NCBI GenBank assembly: GCA_002492295.1
Contig: DKYC01000060.1
Span: 1-30,689 of the forward strand
Source of the DNA: Lachnospiraceae bacterium UBA7110
GTDB taxonomy: Bacteria > Bacillota > Clostridia > Lachnospirales > Lachnospiraceae
DNA: 30,689 bases
Reading direction: 5' to 3'
In this document: piece after piece, positions 1-7,794 of the stretch
Layout: each line of letters begins with the position of its first letter
Numbering within the stretch: the stretch's first letter is position 1
Translations under genes and position numbers: made by a program
The notes under the pieces: model-generated
Database searches by the model: none
What the model saw: only the letters and a program-made list of their open reading frames with translations
What the model was told of the DNA's origin: nothing

Positions 1-80
1 ATTTTCCATTTACCGCCTAAGATTTTTTGTATAGTAGAAACTGTTTTACAGCGTTCAACAGCCAATGTACTTTTCTTCAT
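1..80 (-). CDS. HxlR-family transcriptional regulator, N-terminal fragment
   Basis: The minus strand from an ATG at 80 is open to the window edge for 26 codons, reading MKKSTLAVERCKTVSTIQKI and then LGGKWK. The conserved start of HxlR winged-helix proteins is a Cys near residue 10 followed by an (I/L)GGKWK motif that opens the DNA-binding helices; both are seen here. A ribosome site (AAAGGAG) precedes the ATG. HxlR proteins are small dimeric repressors or activators that often sense electrophiles, quinones or redox changes. The gene is divergent from the radical SAM pair and is the natural candidate regulator of it and of itself. Only the first quarter lies in the window, so completeness cannot be judged. 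Confidence 0.8.
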   Translation of the reverse strand, partial: MKKSTLAVERCKTVSTIQKILGGKWK

Positions 81-106
81 TCCTGCTGCTCCTTTCTTTT
101 CGAGAC

Positions 107-135
107 AGTATAGCACACTTTCCCTTACAAATCAA
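107..135 (-). promoter_or_regulatory. Promoter of the HxlR-type gene
   Basis: Minus strand TTGATT (135-130), a 17-base spacer and TATACT (112-107) form a good sigma-A type promoter about 25 bases upstream of the HxlR start codon. Identified by eye only. Confidence 0.6.
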
Positions 136-136
136 T

Positions 137-177
137 GTACCGTCTATATATAGGTACTATAAAAAAGTACAGTACTT
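137..177. promoter_or_regulatory. Paired palindromes between divergent promoters, candidate HxlR operator
   Basis: Two dyads are visible: GTACC-N11-GGTAC (137-157) and the perfect 13-base AAGTACAGTACTT (165-177). The second overlaps the -35 hexamer of the radical SAM promoter. A TACT-N7-AGTA arrangement (155-169), resembling the TACT...AGTA boxes bound by some HxlR/YodB-type proteins, bridges them. Binding by the neighbouring HxlR protein is inferred from position and symmetry. Confidence 0.5.
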
Positions 178-203
178 GTAAAATTATTGTACAAAAGTAT
201 AAT
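176..203 (+). promoter_or_regulatory. Promoter of the radical SAM gene pair
   Basis: TTGTAA (176-181), a 16-base spacer and a consensus TATAAT (198-203) lie about 50 bases before the preferred start codon of the first radical SAM gene. The -35 element overlaps the palindrome at 165-177, which fits repression by a protein bound there. Confidence 0.65.
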
Positions 204-255
204 TAGCATAAACGAAAGAAAATATTGCAGGAGCAAGGAAAGGAGCATGGTTATT

Positions 256-1155
256 ATGCACTACACAGGAACAATTTGGCGACCGCCGTATGAAGCGGCA
301 TCCCTTTTGATTGAGGTAACAGCAGGCTGCACGCATCATAAGTGCAAATTTTGTACCTTATATAATGAGCTGCCGTTTAAATTCAGAATGTCACCTATGG
401 AGGATATTGAATGTGATTTACAGGAGGTTCAAAGAGCAGGCAACGACTTAAGCGGCAGATGTATAGAGCGGGTATTTCTGACAGGCGCTAACCCATTTGT
501 ATTATCCTATGACAAATTAGCCTCGATTGCGGAGTTAATCCACAAATATCTCCCGTCAGTAAAATCAATCGGCTCATTTGCAAGAATTACGGATATTACC
601 CCTAAAACCGACAAAGAGCTTTCCAAGCTGCGGTCTTTTGGCTATGACGGTCTGACAATCGGAATCGAAACAGGCGATGATGAAGCCCTACAGTTTATGG
701 ACAAAGGATATACCTCTGCCGACATCATACAACAATGTCAAAGATTAGACGTAGCGGATATTCATTACAGTTTCTTTTATCTGGTAAGCATTTCCGGAGC
801 AGGTCACGGGGAAATCGGCGCAAAACTGACCGCTGATGTCTGCAATCAGATACACCCTACGCTCATCGGGGCAAATATGCTCACGGTTTATCCTGATTCT
901 GAACTTTATGCAGAAATAAAGCGCGGAAACTGGCAGGAAGAAGGGGAACTCGAAAAATATAAAGAGGTGCGGACGCTTATCGAAAATTTACAGATACCCA
1001 CAGTCTTTGCGGCAATGGGTGCTTCCAACGCATACCAGTTTCACGGGCAACTGCCAAAAGATAAGAAAAAGCTATTGTTGTTTCTCGATGAAATCATCGA
1101 AAATGTCAGTGAAGAAGAATTACAACGGTATCGAAAAAGCGTCCATCACCTGTAA
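256..1155 (+). CDS. Radical SAM protein (first of a tandem paralogous pair)
   Basis: A 299-residue protein starting MHYTGTIWRPPYEA. The ATG at 256 is chosen because AAAGGAG lies 10 bases upstream; the ATG at 247 is too close to it, and an upstream TTG lies before the mapped -10 box. The iron-sulfur motif near residue 25 reads GCTHHKCKFC, a C-x4-C-x2-C spacing rather than the textbook C-x3-C-x2-C; similar spacing occurs, from memory, in COG1032/YgiQ-like radical SAM proteins. Downstream are FLTGANPF, a GIETGDD motif typical of the SAM-binding barrel, and TVYPDSELY. There is no B12-binding or extra Fe-S domain, so this is a minimal barrel enzyme. Substrate unknown. It precedes its paralogue by 16 bases and both probably share one transcript controlled by the divergent HxlR protein. 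Confidence 0.8.
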   Translation: MHYTGTIWRPPYEAASLLIEVTAGCTHHKCKFCTLYNELPFKFRMSPMEDIECDLQEVQRAGNDLSGRCIERVFLTGANPFVLSYDKLASIAELIHKYLPSVKSIGSFARITDITPKTDKELSKLRSFGYDGLTIGIETGDDEALQFMDKGYTSADIIQQCQRLDVADIHYSFFYLVSISGAGHGEIGAKLTADVCNQIHPTLIGANMLTVYPDSELYAEIKRGNWQEEGELEKYKEVRTLIENLQIPTVFAAMGASNAYQFHGQLPKDKKKLLLFLDEIIENVSEEELQRYRKSVHHL

Positions 1156-1171
1156 GAATGGGGGGATTTTT

Positions 1172-2053
1172 ATGCACTTTACAGGAAGAACCTGGCGACC
1201 GCCGTATGAAGCACATTCCGTCATCATACAGGCTACTTCCGGATGCACCTATAATCAATGCAGATTTTGCAATCTATATAAAAACGAATGCTTTCGAATG
1301 TCGCCCATTGAAGAATTTGAGGAAGATTTAGCAGAAATAAAACGCTATCAGCCAAATGCCCGAAGGATTTTTTGGACGGGCGCTAACCCGTTTGCAATGA
1401 GTTATGAAAATCTCAAGCTGCGGGCATTGACAGTAAGGGACTATCTGATTAAATGTCAGACAATGGCTATGTTTGCAAGTATCCGTGACATTAAGAGCAA
1501 AGAAGTATGGCAGCTTAAAAAGCTTAGGGCAATGGGCATTAACGGACTGAGTATTGGCGTAGAAAGCGGCGATGACCAAACGCTTGCCCTTGCAAACAAA
1601 GGATATACTTCAGCGGATATTTTGGAGCAATGCCGGAAGTTGGACGAAGCAGGCATTGAATACTACTTTGTTTATATGACAGGACTTGCGGGAAAAGAAA
1701 ACGGATACCAAAATGCAAAAAGCAGTGCGAAAATTTTCAGCCAGCTTAATCCGTACTTTATTTCCGTGGACTCTCTCACGCTTTTCCCTGACACAGAACT
1801 ATACCAAATGGCACAACTGAGCTTGTTTGTACCCGCCGGAGAAAAAGAGCGTATTCGTGAACTGCAAATTCTAATCAAGGACCTAAACATACGCACGCAC
1901 CTGTTTGCAAACACATTGTCAAATTTCGCGCCGGTAACGGCTTATCTTCCATATGACCGCGAAAAGGTAATCAATGAGCTGCAATATATTTTGGATAACA
2001 CGGAGGAAAGCAAGATGCAGGAATACAGAAAAAATTTAAAGGCTTTAGGGTAA
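1172..2053 (+). CDS. Radical SAM protein (second of a tandem paralogous pair)
   Basis: A 293-residue protein starting MHFTGRTWRPPYEA, preceded by a GGGGGA ribosome site. It shares the N-terminal HFTG-x-WRPPYEA block, the C-x4-C-x2-C cluster motif (GCTYNQCRFC), the TGANPF block, the GVESGDD motif, the KGYTSADI(L/I)(E/Q)QC(R/Q) segment and the TLFPDTELY block with the upstream gene, so the two clearly arose by duplication. The cores differ enough that both may be kept for different substrates or as a heteromer. The shared WRPPYEA block lies before the cluster and is a good signature for finding relatives. The reaction is not known; these are probably annotated only as radical SAM proteins. Confidence 0.8.
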   Translation: MHFTGRTWRPPYEAHSVIIQATSGCTYNQCRFCNLYKNECFRMSPIEEFEEDLAEIKRYQPNARRIFWTGANPFAMSYENLKLRALTVRDYLIKCQTMAMFASIRDIKSKEVWQLKKLRAMGINGLSIGVESGDDQTLALANKGYTSADILEQCRKLDEAGIEYYFVYMTGLAGKENGYQNAKSSAKIFSQLNPYFISVDSLTLFPDTELYQMAQLSLFVPAGEKERIRELQILIKDLNIRTHLFANTLSNFAPVTAYLPYDREKVINELQYILDNTEESKMQEYRKNLKALG

Positions 2054-2076
2054 ACCCTTCTTCGCCAAAGCAACGC

Positions 2077-2105
2077 TTGCCCACTGTTTATAAATATTGT
2101 AAAAT
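2077..2105 (+). promoter_or_regulatory. Promoter of the two-component operon
   Basis: TTGCCC (2077-2082), 17 bases, TAAAAT (2100-2105), about 40 bases before the response regulator start. This separates the two-component genes from the radical SAM pair. Confidence 0.5.
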
Positions 2106-2146
2106 GAATCTTATATTACCTAAAATAATACGGAGGGCAACGCACT

Positions 2147-2836
2147 ATGAAACAACTCCTCATCATCGTAGAGGACGACAAAAGCTTAAATCAGGGATTG
2201 TGCAAAGCATTAGCGGGCGAAAACCGTCAAGTCATTTCCTGTCAGAATATACAATCGGCACGCGAACAGCTTGCACTTGGCGGCGCGGCACTCGTGCTGC
2301 TCGACATCAATCTTCCCGACGGAAACGGACTTAATTTTTTGCAGGAGCTCAAAGCCGCATCTCCCAATCTGCCTATTATTATGCTGACAGCAAACGACAC
2401 CGATATGGACATAGTGGAAGGCTTGGAAAAAGGTGCGGACGACTACATCACAAAGCCGTTCTCCCTCTCTGTGCTGCGTGCACGCGTCAACGCAAGGCTG
2501 CGCCAAACGGCGGATTCCGCAAACGACCAAATCCATGAAAACGGCAAATTCCGCTTTGACTTTGACCATATGCATTTCACCGTAAACGGCATTGCGGTGG
2601 AGCTGAGCAAAACAGAACAGAAATTGCTGCGTCTTTTTGTCGAAAATCAAGGAAACACGTTAAGCCGCAGCTTTCTCGTTGACCGAATTTGGACAGACGG
2701 TGCCGAATATGTGGACGAAAACGCCCTCTCCGTCACCGTAAAACGATTGCGCGACAAGCTTGACGCGCAGGACCATATAAAGACCGTTTATGGTATCGGT
2801 TATAAATGGAGTATCCCCAATGAATCTGAAAATTGA
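2147..2836 (+). CDS. OmpR/PhoB-family response regulator
   Basis: 229 residues. Receiver domain at 1-120 with the acidic pair E9/D10/D11, phosphoacceptor D53 in LLLDINLPDG, the switch Thr in MLTAND and the conserved Lys in YITKPF. A C-terminal winged helix follows (about 130-225) with the VDRIW, VTVKRLRDKL and TVYGIGYKW signatures of OmpR-type DNA-binding domains. ATG at 2147 has a CGGAGGG ribosome site. The gene overlaps the histidine kinase by 17 bases, so the two are co-translated. The ABC exporter genes downstream are the likely regulon, as commonly found for kinase/regulator/ABC clusters of Bacillota that handle antimicrobial peptides or cell-envelope stress; this target is inferred from neighbourhood only. 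Confidence 0.9.
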   Translation: MKQLLIIVEDDKSLNQGLCKALAGENRQVISCQNIQSAREQLALGGAALVLLDINLPDGNGLNFLQELKAASPNLPIIMLTANDTDMDIVEGLEKGADDYITKPFSLSVLRARVNARLRQTADSANDQIHENGKFRFDFDHMHFTVNGIAVELSKTEQKLLRLFVENQGNTLSRSFLVDRIWTDGAEYVDENALSVTVKRLRDKLDAQDHIKTVYGIGYKWSIPNESEN

Positions 2837-3746
2837 CAATAACATGATATGGCTGATTGGTGCGGCGTGCATTCTTGCGGCGGCGCTCGTCATTTTCCTG
2901 AATTACCGGCGCACCAAAAAGACAATGAATACCATTGAACAAATGCTTGCACGCGCCGACGACGTGCGCTTTTTAGAAAAAACCTTTGACGAAAGCCGTA
3001 TGTCCGCGCTCGAGACAAAATTTGCGCACTTTTTGACCGCCTCTGCCGTTTCCGCAAAAAATGTTGCGGCGGAAAAAGCGAAAATCGAAACGCTGATTTC
3101 GGATATTTCCCACCAAACAAAAACACCGATTGCAAATTTGCTTCTGTATAGCGAGCTGCTGCAGGAAGCAGACCTGCCTGATGATGTGCGCGGCAATGCA
3201 GAGGCAATCTATACGCAGACCGAAAAGCTGCGTTTTTTAATCGACTCCCTCGTCAAACTCTCGCGCTTGGAAAACGGCATTATTACGCTCTCCCCCAAGC
3301 GGACGCCGTTGCTGCCCATGCTCCAATCCATCCATGACCAGCTTTCACCAAAAGCGGCGGAGAAAGGACTTATCCTGCAACTGCGCGACGCGGAACACAT
3401 AGCGGGGATTTCCGCCGTATGTGACGCGAAATGGACCGCCGAGGCAGTCTGCAACCTCGTCGACAACGCCATCAAATATACCGCGCAAGGCAGCGTCACG
3501 ATTTCTGTCACCGCATATGAGCTATTCGTGCGCATTGATATTGCGGACACGGGTATCGGGATCTCAGAAGAAGAACACGTCAAAATCTTCTCCCGTTTTT
3601 ACCGCTCACAGGGCGCGCGGGATAAGGAGGGCGTCGGCATAGGACTGTATCTTGCAAGGGAAATTGTAAACGGTGAGGGCGGGTATATTAAGGTGTCGTC
3701 TGAGGTCGGAAAAGGTACGGTTTTTTCTGTTCTTCTTCCAAAGTAA
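2820..3746 (+). CDS. Sensor histidine kinase with a single membrane segment
   Basis: 308 residues from the ATG at 2820, which has GGAG eight bases upstream; this start overlaps the regulator stop. One membrane helix at about residues 9-27 is followed directly by a short linker, so there is almost no extracellular sensor domain. The HisKA phosphorylation site is H98 in SDISHQTKTPIANLL. The ATP-binding domain shows NLVDNAIKYT (N box), DTGIGI (G1) and GVGIGLYLAREIV (G2). Intramembrane-type kinases without a sensory loop usually rely on a partner, often an ABC permease with a large external domain, to detect the signal. The permease at 5047-7740, which has two large external loops, is a plausible partner. 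Confidence 0.88.
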   Translation: MNLKIDNNMIWLIGAACILAAALVIFLNYRRTKKTMNTIEQMLARADDVRFLEKTFDESRMSALETKFAHFLTASAVSAKNVAAEKAKIETLISDISHQTKTPIANLLLYSELLQEADLPDDVRGNAEAIYTQTEKLRFLIDSLVKLSRLENGIITLSPKRTPLLPMLQSIHDQLSPKAAEKGLILQLRDAEHIAGISAVCDAKWTAEAVCNLVDNAIKYTAQGSVTISVTAYELFVRIDIADTGIGISEEEHVKIFSRFYRSQGARDKEGVGIGLYLAREIVNGEGGYIKVSSEVGKGTVFSVLLPK

Positions 3747-3748
3747 AA

Positions 3749-3940
3749 AAATCGGGGGCCAGCGTACGGAAAAGCCATCCTGCACTCAAGGACAAATCGT
3801 TTGAAAAAGCGTCCGACGCACTTGCAGCAACAGAGGATGAATTTATTTTTATCATTGACGAATGGGACTATATTTTCAGTCATGAGCCCTATCCCGAGCA
3901 TCAGAGCGCTTTTTTGGAGTTTTTGCGAAACGTGTTTTAA
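3749..3940 (+). pseudogene. Remnant of an AAA-ATPase-like gene (DEWD motif)
   Basis: The frame ending at TAA 3938-3940 reads DEFIFIIDEWDYIF followed by HQSAFLEFLRNVF. This matches, from memory, the Walker B region of the AAA-ATPase_like family common in Clostridia, where a hydrophobic IIDEWD strand is followed by a FLRNL segment. No start codon, no Walker A motif and no C-terminal nuclease-like part are present, so it is a fragment of roughly 60 codons of a gene usually near 500 codons. It directly follows the kinase and separates the two-component genes from the ABC genes, suggesting that a mobile-like gene inserted here and decayed. Confidence 0.6.
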
Positions 3941-4083
3941 GTTTTAATATTTCCGACTGTAAAACAGAAATTCAGGTCTAAAACCAATTCTTTCAATACT
4001 GTAAGAATTACACCCCCTTTTCGAAAGAATATCGACAGATTTTTATGAAATAATGAATACAAGCGTAGCCGTTTAGCTTGGGG

Positions 4084-4188
4084 CTTTGCATTTACTGCAA
4101 AGTCCGTGAAACAGCGTAGCGGTGGAAATGCATTAAGCCACGGAACGTGGATTTGACACCGCAAAGCGGTTTTGCATGGCTTGATGCA
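4084..4188 (+). ncRNA. Structured 5' leader upstream of the ABC ATPase
   Basis: Four pairings are visible. CTTTGCA (4084-4090) pairs with TGCAAAG (4096-4102) across a 5-base loop. TGCATTAAGCC (4129-4139) pairs with GGCTTGATGCA (4178-4188), eleven pairs with one G-U. Inside it are two small hairpins, CCACG-GAA-CGTGG (4138-4150) and ACCGC-AAA-GCGGT (4158-4170), giving a possible three-way junction; the first competes for two bases with the outer stem. The element ends 44 bases before the ATPase start codon. It resembles no riboswitch class I recognise. A cis-regulatory RNA for the transporter is an inference; a decayed repeat element is the alternative. No clear sigma-A promoter was found in 3941-4232. 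Confidence 0.4.
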
Positions 4189-4232
4189 AACACGCCCAAA
4201 TTCGCAGGCATTGGCAAGAATGGAGGATTATT

Positions 4233-4919
4233 ATGGAAATATTACAGGCAAAAAATCTAAAGAAAATCTACGGCAGCGGCGAAAACGCCGTGCATGCACT
4301 CGACGGCGTCAATTTAAGCGTTGAAAAAGGCGAGTTCGTCGCAATCGTCGGGACATCGGGCAGCGGTAAGTCGACACTGCTGCATATGCTTGGCGGACTC
4401 GACCGCCCCACGGAGGGTAAAGTCATCGTGGACGGCAAAGATATCTCCGCCTTAAACGACGAGGCGCTGACAATTTTCCGCCGCCGCAAAATCGGCTTTG
4501 TGTTTCAGGCATACAACCTTGTTCCCGTGCTGAACGTATACGAAAACATCGTCATGCCCATTGAACTTGACGGCGCAAAAATTGACACGGATTTTGTCGG
4601 GCAAATCATACATACGCTCGGGCTGGACGAACGGCTGAGCGCACTACCAAACCAGCTTTCCGGCGGTCAGCAGCAGCGTGTCGCCATCGCCCGCGCATTG
4701 GCATCGGCACCCGCCATTATCCTAGCCGACGAACCGACCGGAAACCTTGACAGCAAGACAAGCCACGACGTGTTAAGTCTGCTCAAGGTCACGGGACAGA
4801 AATTCGCGCAGACCATTTTAATGATTACGCACAACGAAGAAATTGCGCAAATGGCAGACCGCATCATCCGTATCGAAGACGGCAGAGTGAAAAAATCGTC
4901 GCTCGGCAGCGACGATTAA
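4233..4919 (+). CDS. ABC transporter ATP-binding protein (MacB/LolD type)
   Basis: 228 residues. Walker A is GTSGSGKST (about residues 40-48), the Q loop lies in GFVFQAYNL, the signature is LSGGQQQRVAIARAL, Walker B is ILADEPTGNLD, and the switch His is in MITHNEE. The DEPTGNLDS block and the N-terminal AKNLKKIYGSGENAVHALDG are characteristic of the MacB/LolD/FtsE subfamily that couples to FtsX-type permeases. It acts at the cytoplasmic membrane and energises the permease encoded next. An AATGGAGG ribosome site precedes the ATG. Substrate unknown; peptide antibiotics, bacteriocins or lipoproteins are usual for this subfamily. Confidence 0.93.
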   Translation: MEILQAKNLKKIYGSGENAVHALDGVNLSVEKGEFVAIVGTSGSGKSTLLHMLGGLDRPTEGKVIVDGKDISALNDEALTIFRRRKIGFVFQAYNLVPVLNVYENIVMPIELDGAKIDTDFVGQIIHTLGLDERLSALPNQLSGGQQQRVAIARALASAPAIILADEPTGNLDSKTSHDVLSLLKVTGQKFAQTILMITHNEEIAQMADRIIRIEDGRVKKSSLGSDD

Positions 4920-5001
4920 GAGAATGCAATATCAAATCCTGCGATTTGCTATCGCATTCTCCTCAAATGATTTACGCTATCGCAATTTCGAAAATAATTG
5001 C
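4920..5001 (+). other. Intercistronic hairpins between ABC ATPase and permease
   Basis: GAGAATGC (4920-4927) pairs perfectly with GCATTCTC (4954-4961), and inside it CAAATC (4933-4938) pairs with GATTTG (4943-4948) around CTGC. A second dyad, GCAATT (4982-4987) with AATTGC (4996-5001), follows. The string GCTATCGCA occurs in both elements. There is no U tract, so this is not a standard terminator; differential mRNA stability between the ATPase and the much longer permease is a reasonable guess. Confidence 0.45.
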
Positions 5002-5046
5002 TTAGCAGCGGTGATTTAAATGATAACAACAGAATGGAGATTTCTT

Positions 5047-7740
5047 ATGAAAGTAAAAAACAAAAAATGCATCCGAAAGCTGAGCCGTAAAACCCTCTAC
5101 GCATATCGAAAACGAAACCTGATTGCCGTTTTTGCAATCGTGCTGACGACAATCCTGTTTACCACCCTGTTCACCATTGTCATGTCCATCAACGCAAGCT
5201 ACGAAACCTACCAGTTCCGTCAAGTCGGCGGCTACAACCACGGTACATTCAAGGATGTCAATGATGAACAAATTGCTGCAATTTCCGCACATAAAAACGT
5301 AAAAGAAACAGGAGTCCGAATGGTAATCGGACTCGCAGTAACAGGCGTATTCGGCAAGACCCCCGCCGAAATCAGTTATATGGACGCCAACTGTACGAAG
5401 TGGTCCTACGCGGCGCCCACCACCGGACGGATGCCCGAAAGCGGAAAAGAAATCGCAATGGATACGACCGCACTCGCACTCCTTGGCGTAACACCCGAGC
5501 TCGGTACGCAAGTTCCGCTCACCTACAACATTGTCGACAAAAACACAGGTTACGGACCTGAACAGACCGAAACCTTTACCCTCGTCGGATACTGGAATGA
5601 TGACAACCTTATGCCCGTCCACTATCTGAATATTTCGGAAGAATATGCAAAGGAAGCCGAAGCATACGGCATCGAAAGCGGCATGGATACCGACAACTTC
5701 CGTAAGGACTTAAACGTCATGATGCGCTCGTCCATTGACATCCGCGGACAAATGGAAGAAGTAGACACTGACCTCGGCTACACGTGGGAAACACGCGGCA
5801 GTGAAAACAGTGTGCGAATCGGTGTCAACTGGGGCTATACCTCTTCCCAAATCGGTGATGCATTTGACTTCGGAACGCTTGTCGCAATCCTTGCATTTAT
5901 TGTGCTTGTCGTGTTTACAGGCTACCTGATTATATATAATATTTTCCAAATATCGGTAACAGGCGACATCCGCTTTTACGGTTTGCTCAAAACCATCGGC
6001 ACAACGCCAAGACAGCTTCGCCGCATTATCCGCCAGCAGGCATTACTCTTATGTCTGATTGGCATTCCAATCGGATTGCTGTCCGGATTTGGCATCGGCG
6101 CCGCGCTCACGCCTGTTGTCACGGGAACGCTCTCGTTTTCCGGCATAACGACCACAAGCACTTCCCCTATTATTTTTATTGGCTCTGCGTCATTTTCCAT
6201 TGTGACCGTGCTGCTCTCCTGCTCAAAACCCGCGCGCATTGCCGCAAAGGTTTCCCCCGTGGAGGCAATAAAATACACAGAGCGTGTAAACAGCAAATCG
6301 AGCAGAAAAGATTTATCTAACCGTGCACAGCAAAAACGCCGTACAATGCGCGGCGCAAAGGTTCACCAAATGGCATTTGGCAACTTGGGACGCAACAAAA
6401 GCAAGACTATACTTGTCGTCGTGTCTTTGGCGCTGTCCGTTGTGCTCCTGGATATTCTCTACACCTTTGTCGGCGGATTCGACATGGAACGCTATCTTGA
6501 GCACAGCACCTGTTCAGACTTTATTGTCAGCAGCACAGATTATTTCCGCTATAACTCTGGTGCAACGGAATTTATCACTGAGGACACCATCTCACAGATT
6601 GCGGCAAACACAACGCAGACCACAGGCGGAAGCGGCTATACGACATCATCCAAATACGCCATCCAAATGTATATAGACGAGGATATATGGCTGGACATTA
6701 TCATGTCCCATACCACAGAGGACTATGCCCGGACACTGCTTGCAAACGCAACGCAGCAAGACGGAAAATATGCCATGGATTCACAGATTGAAGGACTGGA
6801 CGATTCCCTGTTTGAGAAAATAACGGTTGTGGAAGGCGATCTTGCGCCGTTGTTTGATGAAAACACGCATTCGATTGCAATTAAAGTTGATATTGACGAT
6901 TACGGAAACATTTACAATGCCGACTATCTGCCAAAAATCGGCGAAACCATACCCGTCACTTATGTCGATGATGTAACAGTCATCGACTCCCGTACCGGAG
7001 CGCCGGCAGATGACAACACACCGGCAGAATATTGTCAAATAAAGGAAACCAAGAGCCATGATGTGAATTATACGGTCTGCGCGTTCGTAAAAGTTCCCTA
7101 CTCCATGAGCTATCGCTATAATCTCATGGGACACTACGCCATACTTCCTGCAGACATACTGCAGCGCGACAGCGGGCGTGAAGTTGTACCGCTGTTCTAC
7201 CTCTTCGACACCCCCGACGCAGCAGCGGAGCAGGCGGCGGAAGAATACCTTGCGGAGCTTACAAAAGGCGCACAATCCGTACTGATGTACGAAAGCAAAG
7301 AAACCGAGCGGGAAGATTTCCGCCAGTTCCAAAATATGTTCCTGCTGCTTGGCGGCGTGCTCTGCGCGATTGTCGGACTTGTCGGCATTCTGAATTTCTT
7401 TAATGCCATTATGACAAGTATTCTCGCAAGATTTCGGGAATTTGCAGTCCTTCAGGCAGTCGGTATGACAAACAGGCAGCTCAAGCGGATGTTGATTTAT
7501 GAAGGTCTTTTCTATGCACTCGGCTCAGTGGCGGCATCGTTTGTGCTTGCGCTTGTTTTAAACCCGCTTGCGGGGAATTTACTGGAAGATATGTTTTGGT
7601 TCTTTCAGGCGCACTTTTCCGTTTTGCCGATTTTGGCAGTCGTGCCCATATTTGTGTTCTTAGGCTGGTTCGTGCCTACCATTCTGTATGGGCAGACAAC
7701 AAAACGCAGCGTTGTGGAACGGCTGCGGGATGCGGAATAA
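5047..7740 (+). CDS. ABC transporter permease with two FtsX domains
   Basis: 897 residues from the ATG at 5047, chosen because TGGAGA lies just upstream; the ATG at 5020 lacks a ribosome site. A first membrane segment (about 23-45) is followed by an external region of roughly 230 residues and three segments (about 275-400) ending in CSKPARIAAKVSPVEAIKYTE, the FtsX signature. A second half repeats this: segment near 450, a second external region of about 270 residues, three closing segments and a terminal RSVVERLRD. This duplicated layout is typical of single-chain MacB-like/YtrF-type permeases in Bacillota. The large external domains may bind substrate or present a signal to the kinase encoded upstream. 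It ends at a strong shared terminator. Confidence 0.88.
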   Translation: MKVKNKKCIRKLSRKTLYAYRKRNLIAVFAIVLTTILFTTLFTIVMSINASYETYQFRQVGGYNHGTFKDVNDEQIAAISAHKNVKETGVRMVIGLAVTGVFGKTPAEISYMDANCTKWSYAAPTTGRMPESGKEIAMDTTALALLGVTPELGTQVPLTYNIVDKNTGYGPEQTETFTLVGYWNDDNLMPVHYLNISEEYAKEAEAYGIESGMDTDNFRKDLNVMMRSSIDIRGQMEEVDTDLGYTWETRGSENSVRIGVNWGYTSSQIGDAFDFGTLVAILAFIVLVVFTGYLIIYNIFQISVTGDIRFYGLLKTIGTTPRQLRRIIRQQALLLCLIGIPIGLLSGFGIGAALTPVVTGTLSFSGITTTSTSPIIFIGSASFSIVTVLLSCSKPARIAAKVSPVEAIKYTERVNSKSSRKDLSNRAQQKRRTMRGAKVHQMAFGNLGRNKSKTILVVVSLALSVVLLDILYTFVGGFDMERYLEHSTCSDFIVSSTDYFRYNSGATEFITEDTISQIAANTTQTTGGSGYTTSSKYAIQMYIDEDIWLDIIMSHTTEDYARTLLANATQQDGKYAMDSQIEGLDDSLFEKITVVEGDLAPLFDENTHSIAIKVDIDDYGNIYNADYLPKIGETIPVTYVDDVTVIDSRTGAPADDNTPAEYCQIKETKSHDVNYTVCAFVKVPYSMSYRYNLMGHYAILPADILQRDSGREVVPLFYLFDTPDAAAEQAAEEYLAELTKGAQSVLMYESKETEREDFRQFQNMFLLLGGVLCAIVGLVGILNFFNAIMTSILARFREFAVLQAVGMTNRQLKRMLIYEGLFYALGSVAASFVLALVLNPLAGNLLEDMFWFFQAHFSVLPILAVVPIFVFLGWFVPTILYGQTTKRSVVERLRDAE

Positions 7741-7751
7741 ACAGGTAACAA

Positions 7752-7794
7752 AAAAGAAGTGTTTTATTTTGCCATAAAATAAAGCACTTCTTTT
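7752..7794. terminator. Bidirectional terminator between the permease and the convergent unknown gene
   Basis: A 19-base arm (7752-7770) pairs with 7776-7794 around a 5-base loop (GCCAT), with a single G-U/mismatch. A runs on one side and T runs on the other serve both strands. The stop codon of the minus-strand gene (7793-7795) overlaps its edge. Confidence 0.85.

Noticed and set aside
187..255. Longer N-terminus for the first radical SAM protein from a TTG at 187
   Set aside because: The TTG lies before the -10 box at 198-203, and the paralogue starts at the equivalent MHFTG position.
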